DNA of 29,473 nt from Prevotella sp. (GTDB taxonomy: Bacteria > Bacteroidota > Bacteroidia > Bacteroidales > Bacteroidaceae): positions 1 to 29,473 of the forward strand of contig JAFRQC010000036.1 of assembly GCA_017428805.1 (NCBI GenBank), read 5' to 3'. How positions within the stretch are numbered: position 1 is the first letter of the stretch; each line of letters starts with the position of its first letter. The notes beneath the pieces were generated by a model. It was not told where the DNA came from. It saw nothing but the letters and a program-made list of their open reading frames with translations, and searched no databases. This document shows positions 21,821 through 29,298 of the stretch, in pieces. The translations under genes were made by a program, and so were the position numbers.

Positions 21821-23125
21821 TCACAGAATGATTGTTGTTCCATATAAATCAAATTCCTCCGAGTCGGTGATCAGCACATCATAAAACGTGCCGATAGTCA
21901 GTTTCCGTTCTGCAACGGGAATCAGCACCTCCGGATCTACCTCCGGTGAACAGAACTCCGTGCGTCCGATATAATAATCACCCTCCTGACGGTCGATGAT
22001 CACCTTCAAGGTCTTGTCAACTTTCTCAGCCTCCAGTTCCTCACTGATATGCTGCTGGATACGCATCAACTGATCCAGCCGACGCTGCTTCACCTCCTCA
22101 GGAACATCATCGTCATAGTGCTGTTCTGAATAGGTGCCTTCCTCCTCAGAGTAGGCAAAGGCTCCCATCCGTTCAAAACGGGCCCACTTGACGAACGTCT
22201 TCAATTCCTCAAAGTCTTCTTCCGTCTCTCCTGGGAATCCCACCATCAGCGTGGTACGAATATGGATGCCTGGTACCTCCTTGCGCAGTCGCTCCACCAG
22301 TTCATAGGTCTCTGCCTTTGTCACATGGCGCTGCATCCGACTCAGCATATTATCAGAGATATGCTGGAGGGCGATGTCGAGATATTTACACACGTTGGGT
22401 TTCTCCCGCATCACTCGCAACAGGTCCCAAGGGAAGTGTGTCGGATAGGCATAGTGCAGTCGGATCCACGCCACACCAGGGATATCAGCCATCTGCTCAA
22501 TCAGTTCGGCAATATGCTGACGGCCATCGATGTCCACACCATAATAGGTCAGTTCCTGAGCAATGACATTGAATTCCTTTGTACCCTGCTTCACCAACTG
22601 GCGCACCTCATCAAGGATCTCCTCCATCGGACGACTCTTGTGGCGACCTGTAATCAGCGGGATAGCGCAATAGGCACAATGACGGTCACAACCCTCACTG
22701 ATCTTTATATAAGTATAATGTGGCGGGGTTGTGATTCTTCTAAAACCATTCCTCATTCCTCCTTCCTCATTCCTCGACAAATCACTCAGCAGATTCTTGT
22801 AGTTGAACTTCCCATACCACCCATCAACCTCAGGAATCTCCTTCTCAAGGTCGGCGAGGTAACGCTCAGAGAGGCAGCCCATTACAAAGAGCTTCTCAAT
22901 CCTGCCCTCCGTCTTGGCCTGGGCAAACTCAAGAATCGTATTGATGCTCTCCTCCTTGGCATCGGCAATGAAGCCACAGGTATTCACGACGACGATTTCA
23001 CCTTGTGGGTCATCACTATCGTGGGTACAATGATAGCCGTTGGCCTCCATCAGGCCCATCAGCCATTCACTGTCCACAAGATTCTTGGAACAACCCAAAG
23101 AGATGATATCAATCGTCTTCTTCAT
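21821..23125 (-). CDS. rimO: Ribosomal protein uS12 methylthiotransferase RimO
   Basis: RimO adds a methylthio group to an aspartate of ribosomal protein uS12 using SAM and two iron-sulphur clusters. Residues 1-100 are the MTTase N-terminal domain with cysteines C12, C50 and C84; the radical-SAM motif is C146-C150-C153 (EGCDRHCAYCAIP); the C-terminal TRAM domain ends the protein. GFPGETEEDF and YSEEEGTYSEQ are also typical of RimO. The length, 434, is usual. Residues 118-126 (RNEEGGMRN) are encoded by repetitive DNA (22748-22775) in the linker between the two domains. ftsY ends 13 bases upstream of it. Confidence 0.95.
   Translation of the reverse strand: MKKTIDIISLGCSKNLVDSEWLMGLMEANGYHCTHDSDDPQGEIVVVNTCGFIADAKEESINTILEFAQAKTEGRIEKLFVMGCLSERYLADLEKEIPEVDGWYGKFNYKNLLSDLSRNEEGGMRNGFRRITTPPHYTYIKISEGCDRHCAYCAIPLITGRHKSRPMEEILDEVRQLVKQGTKEFNVIAQELTYYGVDIDGRQHIAELIEQMADIPGVAWIRLHYAYPTHFPWDLLRVMREKPNVCKYLDIALQHISDNMLSRMQRHVTKAETYELVERLRKEVPGIHIRTTLMVGFPGETEEDFEELKTFVKWARFERMGAFAYSEEEGTYSEQHYDDDVPEEVKQRRLDQLMRIQQHISEELEAEKVDKTLKVIIDRQEGDYYIGRTEFCSPEVDPEVLIPVAERKLTIGTFYDVLITDSEEFDLYGTTIIL
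22748..22775. repeat. GAGGAAT word repeat in rimO
   Basis: The minus strand reads repeated GAGGAATGAGGAA words, encoding RNEEGGMRN in the linker between the RimO N-terminal and radical-SAM domains. It is in frame and resembles common spacer repeats of the group. Confidence 0.45.
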
Positions 23126-23138
23126 TATGAATTATGAA

Positions 23139-24095
23139 TTATGCATTATTAAACAGCGAGTCTACAAACTGGCGCTTGTTGAACAACTGCAAGTCTTCCA
23201 TCTTCTCGCCGAGTCCGATATACTTCACGGGTACCTTCAGCTGGTCGGAGATGCCGATGACCACTCCACCCTTGGCTGTGCCGTCGAGCTTGGTGATAGC
23301 CAACGATGTGATCTGCGTGACAGCAGCAAACTGCTTTGCCTGCTCAAAGGCATTCTGTCCTGTAGAACCGTCAAGCACGAGCATCACCTCGTCAGGGGCC
23401 TCTGGCAATACCTTCTTCATCACGTCCTTGATCTTCTTCAACTCGTTCATCAGACCAACCTTGTTATGCAGACGGCCAGCCGTATCTATCAGCACGACGT
23501 CAGCACCATTGGCCTTGGCACTTGAGAGGGTGTCGAAAGCCACGCTGGCAGGATCGGAACCCATCTGCTGCTTCACCACTGGCACACCAACCCTTTCACC
23601 CCAGATGCAGAGCTGCTCCACAGCTGCGGCGCGGAAGGTATCGGCAGCACCAAGATAGACCTTCTTACCAGCCTGCTTGAACTGCCAAGCCAGCTTGCCG
23701 ATGGTCGTGGTCTTACCCACACCATTCACACCCACCACCAATATCACGTATGGCTTATGATCGCTGGGCAGGTCCCAGTTATCCTGATCTTCCGAATTAT
23801 TTTCTGCCAACAGGGCAGCAATCTCATCGCGGAGGATGGCATTCAGTTCCGATGTACTCACATACTTGTCACGGGCCACACGCTCCTCAATCCTCTGAAT
23901 GATCTTCAGCGTTGTGTCCACACCCACGTCAGAGGTAATCAGCACCTCCTCGAGGTTATCCAGCACGTCGTCGTCGACCTTTGATTTTCCTGCAACGGCA
24001 CGCGCCAACTTATCAAACACACTCGTCTTGGTCTTCTCCAGACCCTTGTCGAGCGTCTCTTTCTTGTCCTTATTAAAAAAGCCGAATATTCCCAT
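23139..24095 (-). CDS. ftsY: Signal recognition particle receptor FtsY
   Basis: FtsY is the membrane-associated GTPase that receives ribosome-SRP complexes and hands them to the Sec translocon. The 318 residues contain a short N-terminal acidic-charged region (no long A domain), the N domain helices (EEVLITSDVGVDTTL), and the G domain with G1 GVNGVGKTTT, AADTFRAAA, G3 DTAGR, G4 TKLDG and the closing GLGEKMEDL. The gene precedes rimO by 13 bases of repeated AATTATGAATTATG words. A promoter with a perfect -33/-7 match lies 20-51 bases upstream of its ATG. Confidence 0.96.
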   Translation of the reverse strand: MGIFGFFNKDKKETLDKGLEKTKTSVFDKLARAVAGKSKVDDDVLDNLEEVLITSDVGVDTTLKIIQRIEERVARDKYVSTSELNAILRDEIAALLAENNSEDQDNWDLPSDHKPYVILVVGVNGVGKTTTIGKLAWQFKQAGKKVYLGAADTFRAAAVEQLCIWGERVGVPVVKQQMGSDPASVAFDTLSSAKANGADVVLIDTAGRLHNKVGLMNELKKIKDVMKKVLPEAPDEVMLVLDGSTGQNAFEQAKQFAAVTQITSLAITKLDGTAKGGVVIGISDQLKVPVKYIGLGEKMEDLQLFNKRQFVDSLFNNA

Positions 24096-24114
24096 ATTTC
24101 AATAATTAACGATG

Positions 24115-24146
24115 CAAAGATAATATATTTTACTGATATGCACAAA
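24115..24146 (-). promoter_or_regulatory. ftsY promoter
   Basis: TTTG (24143-24146), a 20-base spacer and TATCTTTG (24115-24122) on the minus strand are a full match to the Bacteroidetes consensus. The -33 element sits within the T-run of the terminator of the upstream ribosomal-protein cluster. Confidence 0.75.
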
Positions 24147-24174
24147 AAAAGAGGCCGCAAAATGACTTGCAGCC
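24144..24174 (-). terminator. Intrinsic terminator of the rpmB-rpmG-DUF4295 cluster
   Basis: The stem 24153-24160 with 24167-24174 (8 bp, one mismatch) has a 6-base loop and is followed on the minus strand by seven T residues (24144-24150). It lies 26 bases after the DUF4295 stop. Confidence 0.75.
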
Positions 24175-24199
24175 CCGATTTTTATGTGAAATGTAATGT

Positions 24200-24358
24200 T
24201 TAGTTCTTGAAGAAGTCCTTGACGGCCTCGTTGGGAACCATCTGCTCGTCGAAGATGTAAGCACCAGTCTTGGGGCTCTTCACCATCTTGATAACCTTTG
24301 TGTAAGCGCGACCATCCTTTGAGCCTTCGTGGAGGGTAGCAACGGTTTTCTTTGCCAT
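24200..24358 (-). CDS. DUF4295 small protein
   Basis: A 52-residue basic protein starting MAKKTVATLHEGSKDGRAYT and ending NEAVKDFFKN. This matches the DUF4295 family of Bacteroidetes, which is nearly always encoded after rpmG and rpmB; its function is unknown, and a ribosome-related role is inferred from that position. It is 41 bases downstream of rpmG, with the gap made of repeated TATAAACTA words, and precedes a terminator. The sequence is too short for many gene finders. Confidence 0.9.
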   Translation of the reverse strand: MAKKTVATLHEGSKDGRAYTKVIKMVKSPKTGAYIFDEQMVPNEAVKDFFKN

Positions 24359-24399
24359 AATCTATAAACTATAAACTGTAAACTATAAACTATAAACCC

Positions 24400-24591
24400 T
24401 TACTTGATCTCCTTGTGAAGTGTCATCTTCTTCAGGATGGGATTGTACTTCATCAGTTCCATACGCTCAGGCGTATTCTTACGGTTCTTGGTGGTGATGT
24501 AACGGCTGGTGCCGGGCAGACCACTGTTCTTCTGCTCAGTGCACTCCAGGATCACCTGAACGCGATTTCCTTTTGCTTTCTTGCTTGCCAT
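24400..24591 (-). CDS. rpmG: Ribosomal protein bL33
   Basis: 63-residue basic protein of the large ribosomal subunit. The segments [12 protein letters not shown] and [20 protein letters not shown], followed by [13 protein letters not shown], are characteristic of bL33. No paired CxxC zinc motifs are present, so it is the zinc-independent form. It follows rpmB after 20 bases in the same transcript. Confidence 0.96.
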   Translation of the reverse strand: MASKKAKGNRVQVILECTEQKNSGLPGTSRYITTKNRKNTPERMELMKYNPILKKMTLHKEIK

Positions 24592-24611
24592 TGTATTGTT
24601 CCTCCTTATTA

Positions 24612-24896
24612 TTAGTTCTCAACATTACCCCAGGCAATGACGTTCTTCTCGAGCTCGTTCCAATTCAGGAAGCCCTTGTCGACGGCCTGACGGATGGCTG
24701 CATCCAGTCCCACCTTATTAATCATACGGAGACCGGCAGCACTGATCTTCAGTCTGATCCAGCAGTTCTCTTCTACCCAGTAGAACTTCTTGCTGAAGAG
24801 GTTGACATCAAAGCTTCTCTTCGTGTGATGCTTTGAGTGAGACACATTGCAACCTATCTGTGCCTTCTTTCCTGTAATTTGACAAATCTTAGACAT
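24612..24896 (-). CDS. rpmB: Ribosomal protein bL28
   Basis: 94-residue protein of the large ribosomal subunit. It starts [20 protein letters not shown] and continues with [13 protein letters not shown] and [18 protein letters not shown], typical of bL28 from Bacteroidetes; length is normal. It heads the rpmB-rpmG-DUF4295 cluster, with a promoter about 52 bases upstream. Confidence 0.96.
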   Translation of the reverse strand: MSKICQITGKKAQIGCNVSHSKHHTKRSFDVNLFSKKFYWVEENCWIRLKISAAGLRMINKVGLDAAIRQAVDKGFLNWNELEKNVIAWGNVEN

Positions 24897-24947
24897 TTCT
24901 ATCTACTTTTTACTTGTGATTTACACTTACTTATTCCAAACAGGGTG

Positions 24948-24977
24948 CAAAGGTACACATTTTTATTGAGACTCAAA
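24948..24977 (-). promoter_or_regulatory. Promoter of the rpmB cluster
   Basis: TTTG (24974-24977), an 18-base spacer and TACCTTTG (24948-24955) on the minus strand. The spacer is slightly shorter than usual (19-21) but the -7 box is perfect. Confidence 0.6.
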
Positions 24978-25014
24978 GCACCGATTGGGCTCAAAGGGCA
25001 AGAATTATGTTTTT

Positions 25015-25530
25015 TTAACCTTCAAGCACGGGACGGGGCTCGTTTTCCTCCTTCAGGAAGTTCAAAAAGAGCTCCATAGCGTGGTTTGTGGCGATGGCCA
25101 GATTGATGTCACGACCGTGATCTTCCTGCACCATCATCGTCACCACACGTTCAGGTTTGCCACATGCCAGCCAGATGGTTCCGACGGGGATGTCCTTCGT
25201 GCCACCCGTAGGACCTGCAAAGCCTGTAGCAGCGATGGCATAGTCCGTCTGCAAAGCCTTGCAGGCACCCTTCACCATAGCGATGGCCACCTCCTCACAC
25301 ACGGCGGTCTTCTCTTCCAGCAGCTGATGGTCCACACCAAGCAGTCGCTCCTTGACCTCATCGACGTATGAGATGATGCCACCCTTGAAATACTTTGAGG
25401 CACCAGGCACGGCAATCATAGCCTCGCCAATCCTGCCACCCGTACAACTCTCTGCCGTACTCACTGTCTTCTCTGTCTCCCAGAGGATCTCACTGATATC
25501 CCTGCTGGTAATCTTACTTTCAAAATCCAT
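25015..25530 (-). CDS. pncC: CinA C-terminal domain protein, nicotinamide-nucleotide amidase
   Basis: The ATG at 25530 gives 171 residues. It is a stand-alone CinA C-terminal (PncC/YgaD) domain: TAESCTGG (25-32, with the active-site serine S29), GGIISYVDEVKERLLGV, ATGFAGPTGGT and VGTIWLAC. PncC hydrolyses nicotinamide mononucleotide to nicotinate mononucleotide in NAD recycling. The N-terminal MoCF-like domain of full CinA is absent, as in many Bacteroidetes. It is separated from tsaD by a palindromic repeat. Confidence 0.9.
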   Translation of the reverse strand: MDFESKITSRDISEILWETEKTVSTAESCTGGRIGEAMIAVPGASKYFKGGIISYVDEVKERLLGVDHQLLEEKTAVCEEVAIAMVKGACKALQTDYAIAATGFAGPTGGTKDIPVGTIWLACGKPERVVTMMVQEDHGRDINLAIATNHAMELFLNFLKEENEPRPVLEG

Positions 25531-25550
25531 AATTACTATTTCTTTTTTTT

Positions 25551-25632
25551 GCAACGGACTACACGACTTTAGGACTATTTCTTTCAGGATTCAGTTCTTA
25601 GGAAAAAGTCCTTCAGTCCTGTAGTCCGTTGC
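25551..25632. repeat. Palindromic element between tsaD and pncC
   Basis: The outer 13 bases (25551-25563 and 25620-25632, GCAACGGACTACA) are perfectly complementary. Complementarity continues inward with GGACT words and A-rich stretches. It fills most of the 108-base gap and could form a long hairpin in the transcript. Confidence 0.75.
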
Positions 25633-25638
25633 TAAATA

Positions 25639-26709
25639 TTACTTAAACGTCACTTTTGAGAACGCGGGGGCATCGATGGGACAGAACTCCTTGTCGAGAT
25701 ACTTATAATAGCCCACGATACCGATCATTGCCGCATTGTCCGTCGTATAGCTGAACTTGGGGATATAGATCGTCCAACCATAACGCTTTGCAGCATTGTG
25801 GAAGGCATTACGGAGTCCGTTGTTCGCACTCACACCGCCAGCCACAGCCACGTGCTTGATGCCCGTCTGCTTCACAGCCTTCTTCAGTTTCTTCATCAGG
25901 ATATCGACAATCGTCCACTCCAACGAGGCTGCGATGTCTTCCTTATGCTTCTCAATGAAGTCGGGATCATCCTTCACCCACTTCTGCAACGAGTAGAGGA
26001 ACGAGGTCTTCAGGCCAGAAAAACTGTAGTCAAGGTCAGGGATATTCGGCTCTGCAAACTTAAATGCCTTTGGATTGCCCTGACGCGCCAACTTATCAAT
26101 AATCGGCCCACCAGGATAACCTAATCCCATCACCTTAGAACACTTGTCTATCGCCTCACCAGCCGCATCATCAATCGTCTGACCCAGCACCTCCATATCG
26201 TTATAGGCATTCACCTTCACAATCTGCGAATTGCCGCCACTTACCAACAAACACAAAAACGGCAACGGCGGTATCTTATTCCCCTCCAGAGTAGGAGGGG
26301 TGCCTTTAGGCGGGGTGGTCTGATCCGCCTCCCTAATAAAGTGCGCCATCACATGCCCCTGCAAATGATTCACATCTATCAACGGAATCCCCAAACTCCT
26401 TGCAAATCCCTTTGCAAAACTGACTCCCACCAACAGCGATCCCATCAGTCCCGGCCCTCTTGTAAAAGCCACAGCTGTCAACTGCTCCTTCGTAATCCCA
26501 GCCTTCTTAATCGCCTGGTCCACCACAGGCACGACATTCTGCTGATGCGCCCTCGATGCCAACTCCGGCACCACGCCACCATACGCCTCATGCACAGCCT
26601 GCGATGCCGTCACGTTCGACAACAGCACCCCATCCTTGAGCACTGCCGCCGACGTATCATCGCAACTCGACTCTATACCTAATATATATACACCCTCCTG
26701 AGTATTCAT
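25639..26709 (-). CDS. tsaD: tRNA threonylcarbamoyladenosine synthase subunit TsaD
   Basis: TsaD (with TsaB and TsaE) attaches threonylcarbamoyl to A37 of ANN-decoding tRNAs. The ATG at 26709 gives 356 residues (a TTG at 26718 is less likely). Motifs: GIESSCDDTSAA at the front, PELASRAHQQN, GPGLMGSLLVG, metal ligands H115 and H119 in VNHLQGHVMAH, VSGGNSQIV, GYPGGP, VAGGVSANN and the final TDNAAMI. Residues 128-147 contain a Pro/Thr-rich insertion (TTPPKGTPPTLEGNK) encoded by a hairpin-rich repeat, just before the conserved FLCLLVSGG. This should be a surface loop. Confidence 0.95.
   Translation of the reverse strand: MNTQEGVYILGIESSCDDTSAAVLKDGVLLSNVTASQAVHEAYGGVVPELASRAHQQNVVPVVDQAIKKAGITKEQLTAVAFTRGPGLMGSLLVGVSFAKGFARSLGIPLIDVNHLQGHVMAHFIREADQTTPPKGTPPTLEGNKIPPLPFLCLLVSGGNSQIVKVNAYNDMEVLGQTIDDAAGEAIDKCSKVMGLGYPGGPIIDKLARQGNPKAFKFAEPNIPDLDYSFSGLKTSFLYSLQKWVKDDPDFIEKHKEDIAASLEWTIVDILMKKLKKAVKQTGIKHVAVAGGVSANNGLRNAFHNAAKRYGWTIYIPKFSYTTDNAAMIGIVGYYKYLDKEFCPIDAPAFSKVTFK
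26281..26311. repeat. Hairpin-rich repeat inserted in frame in tsaD
   Basis: Two small hairpins: CCCCTCC/GGAGGGG (26281-26287 with 26294-26300) and GCCT/AGGC (26302-26311). Their translation is part of TTPPKGTPPTLEGNK. Similar GC-rich words with TAGGCGGGGTG are familiar as intergenic repeats in Bacteroidetes. Confidence 0.5.
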
Positions 26710-26735
26710 AAAGTTCAAAGCTCAAAGTTCAAAGT

Positions 26736-27620
26736 CTAATACGTCAGCACTTCCACTCCGTGCTCCGTCATCAGCAGCGTATGCTCCCACTGGGCACTGG
26801 GCTTCTCGTCTTCCGTGATCACCTCCCAGCCATACGGGTCGTCTGCATCGATGAACACCTTCCACGTGCCCATATTGATCATCGGCTCTATCGTGAACAC
26901 CATGCCTGGCACGAGTAGCATGCCCGTCCCACGATGGCCGTAGTGGTTCACGTCTGGGTCTTCATGGAAGGCATTCCCCACCCCGTGACCAGCCAGATCC
27001 CTCACGATACCATAGCCGTATTTCTTGCAATGCTTCTCAATCGCGTGGCCGATGTCACCCACGAATCCGTAAGGCTTGGCGGCCTCCATACCGATCTCCA
27101 GACACTCCTTGGCCACACGCACCAGCTGCTCCTTCTCAGGCGATGTCTTGCCGATGATGAACATACGGCTGGCATCAGCATAGTAGCCGTCGAGGATGGT
27201 GGTGAAGTCCACGTTGATGATGTCGCCCTCTTCAAGCACATCCTCCTCCTTGGGCACACCGTGACACACCACCTCGTTGATCGAGGTGCAGACCGAGGCA
27301 GGGAACGGAGGCGTATCCTCATCACCGCCATAGTTCAGGCAGGCAGGGATGGCATTATGCTCCTCGCAGTACTTGCGGCATATCCGGTCTATCTCCAGCG
27401 TGTTCATCCCTTCGTGGATAGCCTCAGCCACAGCGTCGAGCACACCAGTATTCACGACACCCGCCCTGCGGATGCCCTCTATCTGTTCAGGCGTCTTAAT
27501 CAGTTCACGCGTCGGAACCAACTTGCCCTTGTTCTCCCAGTACATGATGGTCTTGTCCATCTCCGTAGGCTCCTGCCCACTCAGGCAATGCCATCTTCTC
27601 TTCTTCTTAAAAGCGTCCAT
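26736..27620 (-). CDS. map: Type I methionine aminopeptidase
   Basis: Removes the initiator methionine from new proteins. The ATG at 27620 gives 294 residues; longer starts would overlap the promoter. The N-terminal extension (WHCLSGQEPTEMDKT) is a SEC-C-like tail found in Bacteroidetes enzymes. The metal-binding set is complete: D138, D149, H212, E245, E279, with substrate histidine H120 in VVCHGVP. A small insertion (GGDEDTPPF) sits before the FPASVCTSIN segment. A consensus promoter is located 39-70 bases before the start, and hipBA is transcribed divergently. Confidence 0.95.
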   Translation of the reverse strand: MDAFKKKRRWHCLSGQEPTEMDKTIMYWENKGKLVPTRELIKTPEQIEGIRRAGVVNTGVLDAVAEAIHEGMNTLEIDRICRKYCEEHNAIPACLNYGGDEDTPPFPASVCTSINEVVCHGVPKEEDVLEEGDIINVDFTTILDGYYADASRMFIIGKTSPEKEQLVRVAKECLEIGMEAAKPYGFVGDIGHAIEKHCKKYGYGIVRDLAGHGVGNAFHEDPDVNHYGHRGTGMLLVPGMVFTIEPMINMGTWKVFIDADDPYGWEVITEDEKPSAQWEHTLLMTEHGVEVLTY

Positions 27621-27658
27621 ATACCTTATTAATATATATACTCCTTTCTTTTCGGCTG

Positions 27659-27690
27659 CAAAGGTACACATAAAATACAACAATAACAAA
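27659..27690 (-). promoter_or_regulatory. map promoter
   Basis: TTTG (27687-27690), a 20-base spacer and TACCTTTG (27659-27666) on the minus strand: a full consensus match. Transcription should begin near 27652, about 30 bases before the ATG. Confidence 0.8.
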
Positions 27691-27717
27691 TTAAACAGGA
27701 AAATAATGCCAAAAACA

Positions 27718-27749
27718 TTTGGAAGTTTGAAATAAAATGATTAACTTTG
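27718..27749 (+). promoter_or_regulatory. hipBA promoter
   Basis: TTTG (27718-27721), a 20-base spacer and TAACTTTG (27742-27749): a full consensus match on the plus strand, back to back with the map promoter (27 bases between the -33 elements). Confidence 0.75.
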
Positions 27750-27761
27750 CACACAATATAT

Positions 27762-27810
27762 GATGCATAAAACGTAAAAACAGAAAGATATACATAACAT
27801 ACGATGCATA
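27762..27810 (+). promoter_or_regulatory. Candidate HipB operator pair
   Basis: GATGCATA occurs twice (27762-27769 and 27803-27810), 41 bases apart (about four helical turns), each containing the palindrome ATGCAT. The first is just after the -7 box and the second overlaps the hipB start codon. Antitoxins of this family usually repress their own operon. Confidence 0.4.
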
Positions 27811-28115
27811 AGGAATACGTATTCGACCCCTACCCTCTGTCTGTCACGATGCAGCGATTAGCAGAGAACATGAAAACCCGCCGTCTGGAGAAGAAACTCT
27901 CTACAAAGAGTCTTTCTGAGATCAGCGGCGTGCCTGCCTCATCGATACAGCGCTTCGAACTCAAGCATGCCATCTCCTTAGAGTCGTACGTCAAGTTGGC
28001 TAAGGCACTCGGCTACTCCGAGGAGATCATGCAGCTGCTGGCCGAACCCAAGTACGACACGATGGAAGAACTGCTGGAAATCAACAGAAACAGGACAAGA
28101 AAGCGAGGTGTATGA
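27804..28115 (+). CDS. hipB: HipB-like antitoxin, XRE family
   Basis: This 103-residue protein has an N-terminal helix and a Cro/C1-type helix-turn-helix (about 20-75): LAENMKTRRLEKKLSTKSLS then EISGVPASSIQRFE. It is expected to bind its own promoter and neutralise the HipA-like kinase. Its stop overlaps the hipA start by four bases (ATGA), giving coupled translation. The start has no strong ribosome-binding site, which is normal for this phylum. Confidence 0.85.
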   Translation: MHKEYVFDPYPLSVTMQRLAENMKTRRLEKKLSTKSLSEISGVPASSIQRFELKHAISLESYVKLAKALGYSEEIMQLLAEPKYDTMEELLEINRNRTRKRGV

Positions 28116-29197
28116 TGAAGAACCTGCAATCCGTCATTGTGAAATATCGAGGCCAGACAGTCGGAACCCTGTCTATGGGTAACAGATTCTGCTGTCAGTT
28201 TGAATACGATGCCTACTGGCTTGCCAACGGCTTCTCCATTTCTCCACTTCATCTTCCGCTGAAAGCAGGACTTTTTTCGGCAGACTACCAGCCTTTTAGG
28301 GGTAATTTCGGCATATTCGAGGACAGCCTTCCTGGAGGCTATGGTGAATACCTGCTCCAGAAAATCATGCGAAAGAGAGGTCTCGACTATTGGAATCTCT
28401 CACCCGTACAACGTCTCAGCATCGTTGGCAGTTCGGGCATGGGCGCATTGACATACGAGCCGGAAAGCAAAGTCCTGGAGGAACAATCGCCAGGAACACT
28501 CGACGAGATGCAGGAAATGGCACTCGAGGTGCTCTCAGAAAAGAGCGAGGATCATATTGACACCTTATTCTATAATAGTGCAAACTCTGGCGGTGTCAGG
28601 CCAAAGTGTGTCTATAACAACGATGAGGGCCATTGGCTGGTGAAATTCAGACACACCTACGACCCAAAGGACATTGGCATCATCGAATACCGCTACAACG
28701 AAGCAGCCAAGCGTGCCGGCATCGATGTGCCAGAATTTAAACTGATGGAAGGGAAATACTTTGCCACGCGCCGGTTTGACATTGACCCAAATGGCCAACG
28801 GCTGCATGTGGCAACAGCCAGCGCTCTGCTCAACGAGCCTTTAAGTCCTCCAAAGATGGATTATCACACTTTGCTCCAACTGACGGGTTTTCTCACCCAG
28901 TCGCCAGAAGCTGTCGAACAGCAGTTCAGGCGCATGGTGTTCAATGACTATGCAAAGAACTACGATGATCATGCCCGCAATTTCAGTTTCATCTGCAGGG
29001 ATGGCAAATGGGAGCTTGCCCCTGCCTATGACCTTACCAACGACCAGACCTTGGGCGAGCATGCGACATCTGCCAACTATAAAGGCCTTCCCACAGACGA
29101 AGACCTTATTGCCGTCGGCACCAACATCCGCATCCCACGTTCACGATGCCTGGAGATCATGGATGAAATCAGAGAGGCCACAAAGGATATCCTATAG
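28112..29197 (+). CDS. hipA: HipA-like serine/threonine kinase toxin
   Basis: HipA kinases stop growth; E. coli HipA phosphorylates glutamyl-tRNA synthetase. This 361-residue protein has an N-terminal subdomain (1-100), the ATP loop SGGVRPK (159-165; the serine is a likely autophosphorylation site), K178 in LVKF, a catalytic loop D286-H-A-R-N290 and a metal-binding D307 in APAYDL. It is shorter than E. coli HipA (440) but has all active-site parts, so it is probably functional. Starts at 28112 and 28115 are both ATG. It is preceded by hipB and followed by a palindromic spacer. Confidence 0.88.
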   Translation: MMKNLQSVIVKYRGQTVGTLSMGNRFCCQFEYDAYWLANGFSISPLHLPLKAGLFSADYQPFRGNFGIFEDSLPGGYGEYLLQKIMRKRGLDYWNLSPVQRLSIVGSSGMGALTYEPESKVLEEQSPGTLDEMQEMALEVLSEKSEDHIDTLFYNSANSGGVRPKCVYNNDEGHWLVKFRHTYDPKDIGIIEYRYNEAAKRAGIDVPEFKLMEGKYFATRRFDIDPNGQRLHVATASALLNEPLSPPKMDYHTLLQLTGFLTQSPEAVEQQFRRMVFNDYAKNYDDHARNFSFICRDGKWELAPAYDLTNDQTLGEHATSANYKGLPTDEDLIAVGTNIRIPRSRCLEIMDEIREATKDIL

Positions 29198-29244
29198 GCA
29201 ACACGCACTTCTTTGCCTGTTGACATAGAGTCAACTTATCCGTT

Positions 29245-29298
29245 GACTCCAGTCAAATGGTTCGTTGACTTAAGTCGAAGAACCATTTGACTGGAGTC
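29245..29298. repeat. Palindromic element after hipA
   Basis: A perfect 19-bp inverted repeat (29245-29263 with 29280-29298) flanks a 16-base loop that itself holds the palindrome GACTTAAGTC. A smaller one (GTTGAC/GTCAAC) lies at 29219-29235. The rest of 29198-29473 has further GTTGACT words and no gene that I can see. Confidence 0.75.

Noticed and set aside
24956..25014. Possible terminator after pncC
   Set aside because: CTCAAAG repeats are direct, not inverted, and no stable stem with a T-run was found.
27621..27689. Longer start for map (MLLLYFMC...)
   Set aside because: The extension covers the consensus promoter and is unlike the known N-terminus of the family.
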